Shown here in pieces: positions 20,495 to 40,373 of a stretch of 64,000 bases of DNA. Position 1 is the first letter of the stretch. Every line of letters starts with the position of its first letter. The stretch spans positions 156,501 to 220,500 of the forward strand of contig JAXRKP010000558.1 of assembly GCA_037039925.1 (NCBI GenBank), read 5' to 3'. The notes under the pieces are model-generated. The model was given only the letters and a program-made list of their open reading frames with translations, was not told the DNA's origin and ran no database searches. The translations under genes and the position numbers were made by a program. The stretch is from Doris montereyensis. Lineage: Eukaryota > Mollusca > Gastropoda > Nudibranchia > Dorididae.

Positions 20495-20572
20495 GCTTAA
20501 ACAAAAGAGATAACGAAAAACATCAAAACCAAAATAAATCCTAAGAAAAAAAGAGAACTAATATGTATCATA

Positions 20573-21342
20573 CAGTAGTCTCCGCCAAAATACACAGTCC
20601 ACGATTGACAAAAAAATCATGCATTTTGGTGAAGGTGAATTTTGAAGGAGTCAAGGAGCACAACCCACTACATGTATTTACATTGCCATTCTTGATTGGA
20701 CATAAACTCTTTCATGTCGTTAGTTTGTTATCGTTGGGATTTTGTTTGTTGTTATTTGGTTTGAGGATGAGATCCAATTATAGGCCTAACCTCTTCTCAT
20801 AGATTGTTTATTCTTCTCTCACTCAAGACTACATGAGGGGATGGGATGATGAAGACATTCGGAAACTTGGAGGAATTCTTTTTTATTTATTGACACGCAT
20901 GTCATAAAAGTGACACAAGACCTTTCTCAGATTTTCTCACCGTGATCAAAGAGAGCACCGATCATAGTGTCTGTCTGGCAGATCATCATCGACGGCCGAG
21001 TTGGGGAAGGAACAGGCAGGGTGACCAGAGCCGAGACAGCTAAGACTAGGCATTGTCATGCACATGTGTGCACATAGTTAACACAGATCTAGGGGCCACA
21101 TACATGTGCGTGGCAGATTTTGTTACTGCGACAAGGCAAAAAGACGTTATCAAATTTATTTTTCACATGAATTGACCCTTTAAATACAACCAATAGAAGA
21201 CGTAATTGCAAAAACATGTTGCATTTTGGCCAAGTAAAGCCAGCCGTTGTTGCATTTTGAAGGGGTAGTTAGCGTTGTAAAATTTAGTGACATGAAAAAA
21301 TCATGCCTTATGACGAATCGTGCAATTTGGCAGAAACTACTG
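20573..21342. mobile_element. Non-autonomous Tc1/mariner-like (pogo-type) element, copy 1, 770 bp
   Basis: The ends are CAGTAGTCTCCGCCAAAAT on the left and, reverse-complemented from the right, CAGTAGTTTCTGCCAAATT. They are flanked by TA on both sides (20571-20572 and 21343-21344). The motif TGCATTTTGG recurs inside both ends. A second copy, collinear over its whole length, is at 56549-57330. No transposase frame. Confidence 0.9.
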
Positions 21343-21344
21343 TA

Positions 21345-23084
21345 TATGTCAACAAAAAATCATTTTAGTTGAATGAAAATCTGTTCAACAATTTGCTCTT
21401 GTGCTTTGTGGATTTAAAATACAAGATTAAGCAGATATGTATATTACCTATTTTGCTACATACATTTATTGCCCATAATATGCATATTGAAATGTAGCCT
21501 AGTCTTTTGTTATCCAGCATAATTCAATGAGGAAATATGAATGGAATTCAAAACTTTTTCAGGACTGCGCCGTATGACGTGAAAGACATGGAGATAACAT
21601 TCAGTGAATGTTAAAGTGTTACACCGTGTAATTTGAGGTGAGCAGTTAAATGACAAGTGACAAATGTCTAACTATTTCATTGCCATGACTGATTCCCAAG
21701 TAAGCAGAGATAATATAAGAATCTCTTTTTCCAAAACAGAACAAGAATCAAAAACAAAATAAAAAATGAGAACCAATATGTTCCGAAGACAAAAACTAAA
21801 CAAAGCAATGCTACAGGCACCTGGTATAATTTACATTTCGCTACTTCGAAGGTAAATCAACATAAATCTGAGATTCATCAGATATTGATTCTGCTAACCG
21901 TTAATTGCAATACTCTATTCAAGTAGGTAGTCCAAACCACCCCATTTTTCCGTTCACCACTTCGTTTAAAATCGTCCCACAGAAATGATTTTGGTATCAA
22001 ATTTCTCAGGAAACAAAGTTCTTTCCATTGCTTACACTTACACTTGAGATTTTGGCTTGGACTACATAACTAAAGATGATAAGAGATAAAGATGGAGAAA
22101 CAAAGTGGTCATATACATGTTATGTAGGTCGCAAAAATGACACACACTCTTGTGCAGCATAAACTGCAGATCGTGTAGAGTAATATTCAAGAATTTCTTG
22201 ATTCTAGAATTATTACTTCAAACAAAAATGCTAAATTTTTTAGTTCCTCTTTCTGTATTTAATATGTTTCAATGATTTGTGATATTTGTTCTGTCAAGTG
22301 CACCCTGTTGTGATTTTTACAAGTAATGCATCTGTTATTAGCCCAACACAATATCAAAAGACATACACATATCACGTGCACAAACATTATAGTTTGATAG
22401 TTGAAACCAGTTCTGACGCGTTCAACAGGGATTAACAGGTACATCATAACTAAAGTACACAGTTAAAAAGAAGAAACAAACATCAAGACTCAGATGATTG
22501 TTTACATGAATATGAAAGGGTTTTCTTCATATACATATATATATGGCCCTTTGCATCAATATTGACGATCATGTAACAGTGGCTGTCATTGCTACGCCTG
22601 GGTTAATTTTATTATGAGGAAAGTATGGACACCCAGCCACATCTCCTTCCCCTCTGATCTTTGCCTCTTCTACATTTATTCAGAGTAATGAGCTGGTCAA
22701 TAAGTCTGAGGTGCAAGAGGTTGTAGGGGTATTTCTTTATATGCATACATTTTAAGAAAGACATACCAATAACATGTAATCATTAGAGGTCAGGAAACAA
22801 GGGGTTTTTCTTAGCTGCCAAGAAATGAACATTAGCCTCAGAATATATAAAAAGATGTAAATAACAAACACCAAGTTGGTATTAAGTTTTGCACGTTAAA
22901 ATTAATAAGAAAAGAAAATTAATCATCACCCACACAAGTGATTACATGGATAAAAGTTGTGGCCTCTAAATTAGCTCCTAATGCCAATGAAATCACCAGT
23001 GATAATAATGATAAGTAGTAGCAGTAGTATGAGCTGTCTTTTTCGTGTCTTAAGGCACGTAAATATGCAAATTGTTTCATGGAC
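21345..23084. other. Gene-free stretch with a remnant COQ3 exon copy
   Basis: The only recognised content is a short diverged match at 22105-22175 to the COQ3 exon/intron border at 24155-24225 (shared GCATAAACTGCAGATCG). The remainder shows no recognisable gene or repeat. Confidence 0.5.
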
Positions 23085-23216
23085 ATAAATGCAGATCGTG
23101 TGGGGTGATATACTTTTGCCAATCGTGGGTTCCTGGTGAGACTAGTCTTAAAACCCTTTCAGCTACTACAATTCCAAGGGCATATGAAACAGCTGTCATG
23201 TTGAAGGTTGTGAAAA
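23085..23216 (-). pseudogene. Duplicate of the penultimate COQ3 exon, decayed
   Basis: On the minus strand this reads TTFNMTAVSYALGIVVAERV, then LRLVSPGTHDWQKYITPHDL, almost identical to the true exon at 24194-24353. It lies downstream of the COQ3 stop codon, lacks the PGGS start and acceptor, and loses frame after HDLH. It is therefore unlikely to be spliced. The near-identity over about 125 bases points to a recent tandem duplication. Confidence 0.88.
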
Positions 23217-23640
23217 AAAAAACTCTCCTCGTTGACTTTTTCTATGGTTAAATACATTTTTCAAGGCTTTCTTATTAAATTCAAGACCTTAAACAAATTC
23301 CTCCTGAAAACTGATCAATTCATAAAAATAAAACGAAAAGGGACACAAAAACATGTACCCAAAAACCACCCTAAAGTGAAAACACACATTTAGAAAATAT
23401 GACGTTCATCTCAACCAAAATCTGATCCACAATGAAGACTACATTGTGGGAATAATGCATGTATATCCCAGGTTGAAAAGGCAGGAAGCATGACTGAAAA
23501 TCTTTTGCTTTTACTTGAGTCCAATTCAAAGAAATTCTTTTATGTATGTACTCTCAGGTCGCGTGAAAATCAGCACTCCGACACAGTATCACATAAAACC
23601 ACTAACAAGTTTCTCTCTAGCGGGTGTGAGAGACCTGGCT

Positions 23641-31028
<7,388 letters not shown>

Positions 31029-31889
31029 TGCTTCGAAAATTAAAGATCAGCGTGGCAGTGCTTGGAAGACTTGAAAAGTTTCAGTTCTTTTGTTTATTAT
31101 TATCGTATTTAGGTCTAGATTCTAGCCCTACTTCAGTGCGCACATCACCTTGGAAAACTCGTGAGGCCGTATTATGAAAAATTACGAAAACAAGGAGCTC
31201 TCTAACCTGCAAAAAATAATTCGTGTCGACCAGCCAGCCAACCATAACACTGTCGATATTACCTTAGTATCGAGTACATGTTTAGAAACTGACATCGACC
31301 CCCTGACTTTGTCGATCATCAACTTCTTTCGATTGTTACTTCTGTTCCTGCTTACTAGAACTAGATCTAGATACTTCTGTTCCTGCCTATGAATTTGATA
31401 ATAGGAGTAATAGGTTATCTATTTCGGAACACTCATGTTTCTGCCCATGATTTGTAATAGTAATAGGTTATCGACAGTTTTCGGAACACATAGTTTTGGG
31501 TTTCTGAAATTGCTCACGATACTAAATTCATGAATAATATGAACATGGTATAAAATTATAATCTCCTGTCTCATCTATCTTTCTATGTACTGGTACCTGT
31601 ATCTCCAAAATATTATTGTGTTCAAAAAAGTTATTTGTTTTGGGGGTATTTTTGGTGGGGGTTTTTACCCTTCCTATTTTTAAATACTCATAATCTACGT
31701 GTACATTATACGTATGCCATGTATAGCCGGATTAGTCATTAGGTAAAGAAGGCACGTGCCCTAGGGCCAACCAATAATACAGGCAACAACAAAAAGTAAA
31801 GTAAACAAAAATTTAAAAGAAGATAATTATCAGGTGATGACAAAAATGATTTCCTTTATTTCTATGGTCATGAATGGCATCCTTTTCAT
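31029..31889. other. Gene-free stretch upstream of COQ3
   Basis: Should contain the COQ3 promoter if exon 1 is right. No clear core promoter motif. AGATCTAG-type blocks occur at 31108 and 31362, and a phrase of about 35 bases (AATAGGTTATC..TTTCGGAACAC) is repeated at about 31405-31435 and 31455-31485. Confidence 0.45.
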
Positions 31890-33110
31890 CTAGGTGTTTG
31901 GCTTCGAAGGATCTATGTTGCCTGGCAATGGGTTGACTGTTGAAAATCTTATGTCACGTTGCATTGCGACAATTACTTTTCTATGTGAGAGAGGTTTGGC
32001 TCTTCGGGGTAGTAATGAGATTTTTAACTCCAGAGACGAGTAATTATTTGCACGTCTTGGAGCTGATGGGGCAATTTGATCCTTTCTTCTTTTTTTGTCG
32101 CAGCACGTCGCACCCATGCCAATCACAGCCGTAGTCACATTTCAATTTTATTATTTTTAAACACTGCGAAGAATCAATTCGTTTAATCAAGGACAATATT
32201 GTAATGTTACAGCATTTCTCAGTTTCATTGGACTCTACCTCAGATATTACCCGTACAAACTAGCTGGTCATCTTTCTTCGCTTTGTCCATAAGATGGATA
32301 ATCAACTTTTGGAGTGTTTTTTGACATTCATCAATATCTCCAATATCTCTCATCAACTTCGAAAATTGCCGTGGTCAGACACGGTAATGCCAGCAGTATC
32401 TTTGATACATGCATCTACACTGGCATGCAGCGAAGCTTTAAAACCAAGAATAAATTAGTGGACCATATTCAATGCGCTGCCATTCTTTGAATCTGGTTGG
32501 TCAGTCAGCTGTGGATTATTTTATTGAAGCAGTTTCATTTTTTTAAATTATTACAGCGCATGTGTATACATTCTTTGTAGCATCAAAGTATCGTTGGGGT
32601 GTCCTGGTGACCCAATGGCATGTTAAAGAGCAACCTGAGTGTATTGGTCCTAAACACCCATTGGATACTCGATTGTCTGCCCGAGCTGATGCCACAGAAG
32701 CGGTTTTCGGGGGTACCACCAGTTCTAAAGTGCTCTCCCGGAAATCTCTGGGGGTGCTATTCAGAACGACAGCACATGAGTAAATGAAGCAGATGGATTT
32801 GAGAACCACTTTGACATAATTGAAGTTGTCCTAATGTGAAAACTTTGGAATGCCATTTTACAACGCTTCAACTGCAGTAACAATTTGCTGCTAAGTCCTG
32901 CCATCGAATGAATACCAGCTATTGCTCTTCTGAAGAGCTTGGATAGATTCTTAGATGAATACCGGAGAGAAATTGGACTATTAGGAGCACGAGTCATGTA
33001 ATCGCCACTGTGGCGACAACACATACAAATCTGAAAATCGGCAAATACCCAAGCGTAAGAAACATGTCAGTGCGAGAGATGCCACAGGTGTCGTGGAAAG
33101 GGTGTGGGGC
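31890..33110 (+). pseudogene. Decayed hAT-superfamily (ZMYM1/DUF4371-like) transposase
   Basis: Successive frames on the plus strand give blocks in family order: TITFLCERGLALRGSNEIF (31970-32030), LELMGQFDPF (32058-32090), a 'NASSI' block (32385-32400), CHSLNLVGQSAVDYFIEAVS (32478-32540), YTFFVASKYRWGVL (32562-32605), SARADATEAVFGG (32677-32715) and LWNAILQRFNC (32845-32880). These match the catalytic-domain order of hAT transposases in the ZMYM1-like group ('FLcerGLAfRG..e.fgs..ngNyLgllEL...fDPfLaeH', 'CaaHSLNLvg', 'TRWsaRadA'). Many stops and shifts show it is inactive. Confidence 0.82.
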
Positions 33111-33237
33111 AGGAAACCTTTAAAGTCAACACCATCTATGTCATCATACATCAACCGAGGAGTGCACTACAAAAAAGTATTGAGGCGTATATCGTGGTGC
33201 TGCAGAGGTTTGGTGTTTTGGCTGAATATGACCCCAG

Positions 33238-33592
33238 AAGTTGAGAAGGATTTTGAATGAAATTGCTTTCTGGGGGATAAATGATGTACAGTCAGTGAGC
33301 CTGCCCTTGTGCGGGGATGCGGACTCAAATCCATCTTTATCTTTACCCCGGGGAAAGCATACAGTACACAAACCTGTTTGGCTGCTTGGTACTAACACTC
33401 TGATAAGATCGTTCTCTATCTATAGCTGGGTATTCATTCACACATGAATCAAGTAAGAAAACTAGATTTAAGTACCTTTCCTAAGAGTACAACGTTGAGA
33501 AAAAAACTCCACCTCCAGCCAGCCGTGGGGTTTGAACCAGTTTCGTCATGATAACAAGCTCACAACACTACGGTTTAGCTATAACTGGTTTG
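33238..33592 (-). repeat. SINE family D copy with internally inverted tail segment
   Basis: Positions about 33345-33592 carry head and body in reverse orientation (GGGGTTTGAACCAG is the B-box complement). The tail segment AGTTGAGAAGGATTTTGAAT..CCATCTTTATCTTT (33238-33343) is in forward orientation, opposite to its relation in the 19497 and 37563 copies. The junction is at CCCCGGGG. Confidence 0.75.
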
Positions 33593-33963
33593 GTAAAAAT
33601 TTATGTTAATATAGCCCACTAACACCTAACCACAAGAAATAGCTTTGTCCAAAAGTGCTTATAAACATTCATGCAAATATGTGCTACTAATCAAGGCAAA
33701 TAAAAGTTGTTTTTAAGAAAACGAGAAAAAGAAACAGTCACAATAAAAACAACTTAAAACGAACAATAAAACAAAAGCAACACAAGACCCCCTCCCCCTC
33801 CCCTTCTTTGTCTCCCGTCCCTCGCCTGTTCGCAAACATTAAAGCAACAATAAAACAACCCCAGAACAAAGCAACAACAAACAAACCAAACCACCTCCGA
33901 CCGTAACAATTACTTGTATATGAAGAAAAGGCAACAAAAAGGTAAACCATAAATTTGTCTTGT

Positions 33964-34098
33964 TTATTCGAAACATACTCTGTCTACCATTAGCGGTGAT
34001 CTCATGGTAAAATGAAGAATAAATAGCAAGATGAAAGATGAGTAAAAGAGTGGAAAGAAAGAATTGGGACGTATCAGCAACACCTGCCAATCGCCCAC
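33964..34098 (-). repeat. Repeat family B copy
   Basis: GCGGTGATCTCATGGTAAAA, GCAAGATGAAAGATGAG, then CAATCGCCCA in reverse orientation. Confidence 0.78.
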
Positions 34099-34234
34099 GA
34101 CAACGACCATGAAACCAGCCATGAAAAATAAACAAACTTTTCCCTTTCCTCAAACTAAGCATTGTATCCTCCTTCTCCACTACAATTTTAAAAAAGAAGA
34201 AAGGAGCATACAATTTATACACATGTATACTAGT

Positions 34235-34450
34235 TAGCTTTGTTGATATCGCACTCTCTTTTTATGGCCAGGTGTTGGAGGTTGTGGGTTCGATTCTATT
34301 GGTGCCCAAAGATGTTTTCTGTTTGTTTCTTTGTAGGCCCTGCATGTACCGGTATGCCTATTTGTGTTTTTGCTATACGGGGCTTTGCTATTATTTCAGG
34401 ACATTGTTCATCACTTTCGACTTGCTCTGTACCTCAGTGTATGTCTTTAC
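34235..34450 (+). repeat. SINE family E copy without foldback
   Basis: Contains the tRNA-like head (TAGTTAGCTTTGTTGATATCGC, GTGGGTTCGATTCTATTGG) and a diverged body ending CATCACTTTCGACTTGC. No inverted leader is seen, so this is the expected simple arrangement. Confidence 0.65.
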
Positions 34451-37404
34451 ACAAAATGAAAGAAAGAAACAAACAAAAAGCAGACAAAACAAATCAAAAC
34501 CAAACCAGTACACCAATAACAACAGAGACATGGAAGGCTGATAAACAAAACGAAACGGAAATAAAGTTTTTAAAAAACCCAAATAAAAGAAAAACAAAAT
34601 AGAACAAAAAATAAAACCAAGCCAAGACGAAACACAATAGGTAACAACAACACCACAGAAAAATGAGCAGGAACAAAACCAACGCTGAAAACCAAGTAAA
34701 TAGACCAAAATCATGAACAAGGCAACAAATACTTGAAGTGCCTCAAAATAATATTACCATACCTGTCATTTTATACCAGGCAATGAGAAAGGAGACAAGT
34801 TGACATTAATTCAAGGAAGAAAAGATTTTAGTAACCGAAGACCTTATGCTACTAAACTTGAAACTTCATCAAAATTGTGATAGATAGCAAGATAGTCATA
34901 ATGATCTCTTCGCAAATAAAACTGTCGAACAGAATGAAGCAATTAATGAATACATGCATGGGAATGAAGGAACAAATATAAATGAATGAATAGATAAACG
35001 AATGATAAGAAGACGGTATATTATTTTTCAATGCTAGATTTACACAGATCACTGAATCTACACACATGTATATAATTTATTGAAATTCAAAATTGAGTCG
35101 AATCGATTTTTGAGTAATGCAGGAAAAATCAATCGTGCAAGTGAAACAAACATGTAAAAAACAAATGGTTGAACATTAGAATAGATGATTCTGTCTCAAC
35201 TGTCTAAGTTGAAGTGAGGACAGGTGAGTATAGTGCAAAGAATGGGTGAGGTAATTCAAATAAGCGGTGACTTATTAGAGTGACGTCATGGCTGTCGAAA
35301 ATACTTCGTGAGACACGCCTATTTCTGTCATATAAACCGGTGCGTATGAATACATTATATTATAAAATAAACCTTACATACTATTCAAATACAATGAATG
35401 TGTCTTTTAAATTTTATCCTATTCAGACACTGTACTCGTAATTAAAGTATGCATGCTGTAACAATCGCAGCTATGTGAAAAAAATTGGAGATATTGTCAA
35501 GGACAGGTGTCGTCAAGAGAGCAGAGATGTGGAAGGACGACGCAAGATTCACGGTTAGGCAGTGCTGCGGCTCAGGTGTGACAGGTAGTCCTGAGGTTGA
35601 CTGTGGTGAAGTTCGTGGCGTAACACGGATCTCAAACGAGCCCTCTATCGGTACGGCTTATCAACATTGAGACTTCCTCGTTGTAAGTAGTTTTCAATAC
35701 AGTTAGATCTATCATTTCTTACTCTTTGTGAATATTCAAGCTAAAAGTAATTCTTGTTCGCATGTATAGACGTTGGACAGTACAAAGACACCCCGTTGGC
35801 TGCTAACCTGCAGTTGTTGATGAAGAAGTATAGTGTAGATGTCGAGATCTGAAACAGTACGGTATTGATTTAGTGTTCAACCCAAACCATTCCAACACTG
35901 CTTAGTAGGTTGCTGATAAACCAGGCTAAAACAGGAAGGCGTAGCGTGTGCTCAGGAATGTAATGAGTTAGTTACATAGATTCAAGATTACTGTGTTCGG
36001 CAAGTGATAGTAGTAGTAGTGGTAGTCAGTAGTAGTGTATTTATTAGGATTCTCTAGCTAGACACACCTGTGTAGTGTGTAGTTGTATACACCTGACACC
36101 CTCTTCACTACCTGGGCAGAGTTGTACAGTGCGATGTTATGTCATTCAAATCACTGTCACTAATTCCTGAAGGGGGTGAGGGCTTTGGTATGACACGGTT
36201 CAATACATTCAGGTCTGACGGTTTTATTTCTCCAGAAAAGAACAAGAACACAGCCTCAGCTGTATGGAGTCAGTCGTATTATAATGAAACAATAATTTAT
36301 TGTATGTTTCTCTCATGTCAAATCAAAAGTGAAGAAGACAAGCTATTCATTAAATTTATTGATAGTTGAACTTTTCCAAATTATTAAAACTGAAAAAAAC
36401 TCTTGTGTCCTGTAAAAAGACTAAATTATAATATGATTGCCGGCTCCATTGGTAAGAGTAAGAAGAGGGAAAAATATTGTGTAGAAACTTTAGAAACCTA
36501 TATTTAAATATTATATAATAACCCCCCACCCACACATCATACACACTACCCCACACACCATTAATAGATTTTGTAATACATGTATTTAATGTAGATTTCT
36601 ATGGGAAATGAAATATAAAGAAAAATAAAAGATGAATTAATTTATAAAATTGAAATTGGACATGATAATATTCCACTTATTTCCATATGTGCAACTCAAT
36701 TACATGTTGTTTTTCCTTTTAAAAAAAATCATCAAACACATTTTAAATTTTAAGCATTGATTAGTAATTTAACACACAGATCACTACTTACATAACTGAA
36801 GCATTTTATGAGAATGTTATTTGGTTTGAATTTATTCAAAAATATCACCCTGCTAATTTTCCTCTGTTTAAATTCGAATTGCTACCTTTCTATTGCTTCA
36901 TCAGAATGTTTACATTATAATGTATATTTGCTTCTTTGATCTTCATTCCTTAAAAGTATATAAACTAAAGGTTCAATAGAAGGGAGATGAAACATGTCCA
37001 TTTACTACATTTGAAAGTCTATTAAACAAATTAAATACTATTTACCCCGAGACTTTGGTCATTGAAAGTTATTTCAAATATCATTATCATTTTGGCCCTA
37101 CGTGTTAAAAAGAAAATTACTGTCAAATTCACTCATATTTTCAAATGCAAATAGTATTTCAATTAATCTAGACTATATGTTTGAAGAATATCTATTTTAC
37201 AATTGGTGTCTTATTATGAATAACAAATACCTCTGAGAACAATGTATTCAGCAGGAGGTAGTACTAGTAGTAGTAGGCTATCTTTTATTTATGGAAAAAT
37301 AATTCTAGTAAATCTTCTCTTTGTGAAGCAGCACTTTTTTCTTTTTAATCTCTTATGCCTGTATCAATCAGTCCTAGTTTACTTTCACTCAGTATCATTT
37401 AGCA
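34451..37404. other. Gene-free stretch
   Basis: A-rich low-complexity sequence at 34450-34720. The part at 35480-35690 is less AT-rich and ends TTGTAAGTAG (donor-like). It could be a leader exon, but no protein or partner exon supports that. AAC-, TAG- and TAGTAG-type short runs occur near 36010 and 37262. Nothing else recognised. Confidence 0.45.
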
Positions 37405-37460
37405 CTGTTGTGTAACAGGTAATGCTAATCTACTGTTGTGTAACAGGTAATGCTAATCTA
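37405..37460 (+). repeat. 28-bp direct repeat, two units
   Basis: ACTGTTGTGTAACAGGTAAT..GCTAATCT occurs twice back to back without a difference. Confidence 0.9.
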
Positions 37461-37562
37461 CTGTAGAGATAGTGCAGCTCCCAGGAAGTTGTTTGTTGTG
37501 TTATTGAAAGAGCTTAGATACAAATGGTGTGGTGTATAAATAATTAGAAAGAAAAAAAAGAC

Positions 37563-37890
37563 AGATTTATCGGCCATATCTCCACAAGTGCAGGCTTACC
37601 GACTCTGCATTATTAATTATTGCCCAGCAAGGCAGTTTATGCAAAGTCCTTCTCCACACCTTTGGGAGCATACAGTATACACGTCTGTTAGGTACTTTGT
37701 ACTAGCACACTGACAAGGTCTTTCTCTACCTATAGCTTGATACTCATTCACACCTGTGTCATGTGAGTAAAATAGAGTGAAGATGCTTTTCCTAAGAGTA
37801 CAACGTTGTGAAAAAATACCTGGGCCAGGGATGGGTTCTGAACCAGTGTCGTAACTCTAAGGTTTTACCACATTGCGCAGGTAGTTAAGA
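37563..37890 (-). repeat. SINE family D copy
   Basis: Tail (GATTTATCGGCCATATCTCC), then GGGAGCATACAGTATACACG, then the head with the B-box complement GGGTTCTGAACCAG, all in reverse orientation. Confidence 0.8.
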
Positions 37891-37977
37891 CATGGGCATA
37901 CTTTTTGTCCGTAAATACCAATTCCCTTACTCTTTACTTACTGAACATTTCTGTCTGTTAGTGTTAACAAAGTTCCT

Positions 37978-38258
37978 TCCAAGCCGCTATGGCCCATAGA
38001 GCCGAAGGTTATCCCGGCTTCATCAGGGTGATGCGGAACAAGTGATTAAAATCTCCACCTGGACAGGCCACTCGTTCGACGCAGGTTTTTACTCCCAAGC
38101 TAGTGCTTGTGCCCATTTGCATCTGGGGAGAGTGAGGGAAATGCCTGTTGAGTGTCTTTCCCAAGGAACACAATGTCGGACCTAGCTTTACTGGGATTCG
38201 AACCCGGGACATCATGATCTTTAGTCCTGTAGCCTAACCGCTTTGTCCCCGATGCCAC
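37978..38258 (-). repeat. SINE family C copy, near full length
   Basis: Same organisation as the 6521-6797 copy: body end GAGCCGAAGGTTATCCCGGC, the shared TTTTTACTCCCAAGCTAGTG block, and the B-box complement GGGATTCGAACCCGGGAC near the head. Confidence 0.9.
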
Positions 38259-38417
38259 ACTCCATGCATTAGTGCGTGTAATACAATGTATACACTCTAC
38301 ATAATATTCTTTTCCTTGACATGGTTCTTAGCGCACTTTCACTTCATAGCAAGGTTGTTGTTTTTTGGTTTTTTCTCTGTCTCATTCCTATGATTTTTCA
38401 CTTGCTTAAATTCCCTT

Positions 38418-38610
38418 CAAGTGTGTTTATCTGGCTTTTCTCATATGGGTAGACAGTGTAAGTGTGTTTATCTGCTTTTGTTCTTGGGTAGACAGTGTAA
38501 TTTTTCCCTTGTGTGTTTATCTGGCTTTCGTTCATATGGGTAGACAGTGTAATTTTTCCCTTGTGTGTTTATCTGGCTTTTGTTCATGTGGGTGGACAGT
38601 TGGCAGGTGC
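38418..38610 (+). repeat. Tandem array of about 52-bp units, four copies
   Basis: Units contain GTGTGTTTATCTGGCTTT, GTTCATATGGGTAGACAGTG and TAATTTTTCCCTT. The second unit is shortened. The array runs straight into a family B repeat whose start (GGACAGTTGGCAGGTGC) resembles the unit. Confidence 0.88.
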
Positions 38611-38718
38611 TCTTGCTGGTAGACCCTACTTCTTTTCTCTCACTATTTCACCTATCAGTTTCCCTCTTAATTCACCATGAGATCATTGCATGGGTATGGT
38701 AAATTTCAACCAATCAAA
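38590..38718 (+). repeat. Repeat family B copy
   Basis: GGTGCTCTTGCTGGTAGACC..AATTCACCATGAGATCATTG..GTAAATTTCAACCAATC. Adjoins a local tandem array of about 52 bp at 38418-38590. Confidence 0.82.
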
Positions 38719-39054
38719 CGCCCGTGTGGGGCTCTTACATCTTTATTACACATTATTATATATGTGTGATGATCGATGGTTCTCTTCTTCTTTTTCTGGT
38801 CTTGTGTGGACACCTTTTTTGCGCGAGGGGAGGGGGGGAAGGAGTGGGTAGGGTGTTGTGCAAATTTTGACGAAGAAATCCCAGTTGTGTGTACTGTGTG
38901 CATGAGAATGAACGTAAAACAGGAGTTTTTTGGGGGTTGTTTAAAAACAAAGAATTGATGTGAGTGTGGGCGGACATTTCTCAACTGTGCGCAGTTTTCT
39001 CATTAGTGTGCACACGCGCACAGCTTAGTAGAGGAAAACATTGGTGGTGATAAA

Positions 39055-39209
39055 TGCAAATATACCCATTTGTACCTTGGTCGAGTTGGGAAAATGCGTT
39101 TTACGTGTCTTTCCCAAAGGAACACAACGTTGGAGCTTTGTCAGGAATCGAACCCTGGACCTCATGATCCCCAGTCTGGCAGCCTAACCGCTCAGCCATC
39201 CACGCCATG
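39055..39209 (-). repeat. SINE family C copy, head half only
   Basis: Covers the tRNA-like head (CCTAACCGCTCAGCCATCC, ATCGAACCCTGGACCTCATG) and the first part of the body. Confidence 0.82.
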
Positions 39210-39506
39210 CTGGTGATGAAAATGTGTTAAAATAAATATTCTACAGGCCCTTTATTGCTTGCCGTGACGTTGGGTCTCCCCCTTCTTCTTCTTCTTCGCT
39301 TGAATGAGTCAAGACTGTCAATGCGCTGTCTCCCAATTGTGTTTTTTGAGCCTATGTATCTCTTGTTTTATCCGCTCGTCTGTGATCCTTTTTTTAACAC
39401 ACAGCGTCCGCTGGCTGAGTGACAGTTATGTGCCGGTGTTCTCAAGTTCAATCACGCCGGACATTAAACTATGATTGGAATGCCCGCGGGTTGTAATAAT
39501 TGAAAA

Positions 39507-39622
<116 letters not shown>

Positions 39623-40007
39623 CTTTCTTCTCTTCCTCTTTTGAGCTCGCCCCCTCCCCCACCCTTTGTTTTCGCCCACAACCTTCGACCAACAAAGTGT
39701 GTATCTGCAAGACTTCACACACACACACACACACTTTCTCCAACTCCTTTCACTTTCAGGTGAAGCAAGGTTTATAATTCTTCTTCTGGTCACTGTATTA
39801 CGTGTACCTCTGTTGGTGGCCTGTCTTCTACTAGGCTTTCGAGAAAGCCTCTCCCGTTCAGCCAAAATCGATTTCAATTTGAACTCCCCCTATCGGTGCA
39901 ATTGAAACCTTCAGTATTTACATTCATATTTCGTTTCAGCATTGCATGTATACCTAAGGATCTTCATGAAAGTCAGTGCGATAACTGAGTATTTTACCCC
40001 TCCCTCC

Positions 40008-40038
<31 letters not shown>

Positions 40039-40082
40039 GTCTGTCTGTCTCTCTGTCTCTCTGTCTCTGTCTCTGTCTCAAC
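40008..40082 (+). repeat. (CTGT)n/(CTCT)n compound microsatellite
   Basis: TCTG units change into TCTC and TCTCTG units. Confidence 0.94.
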
Positions 40083-40265
40083 TCTCTTTCTCTCTCCTCT
40101 CTTATTGTGATCAATCTCTCTTTTCTCGCCCATACTCAACTCAACTCTCTTTGTATGTTATTGTGATCAATATTTTTGGGTTGCTCCCATATTATTAGAT
40201 TTAAAGCTAGAAACCAGGGAATGTGATTTCACAAGCCATAGATTTTGAACTTAAAACCAAATATG

Positions 40266-40373
<108 letters not shown>

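Noticed and set aside
34240..34720. Overlapping open frames of 89-120 codons on both strands
   Set aside because: They derive from a SINE head and an A-rich low-complexity stretch; both strands are open, which is typical of composition bias.
35485..35700. Possible leader exon (less AT-rich, ends in a donor-like TTGTAAGTAG)
   Set aside because: No protein similarity, no identifiable partner exon, and the distance to MYO6 is 18 kb; not enough to call.
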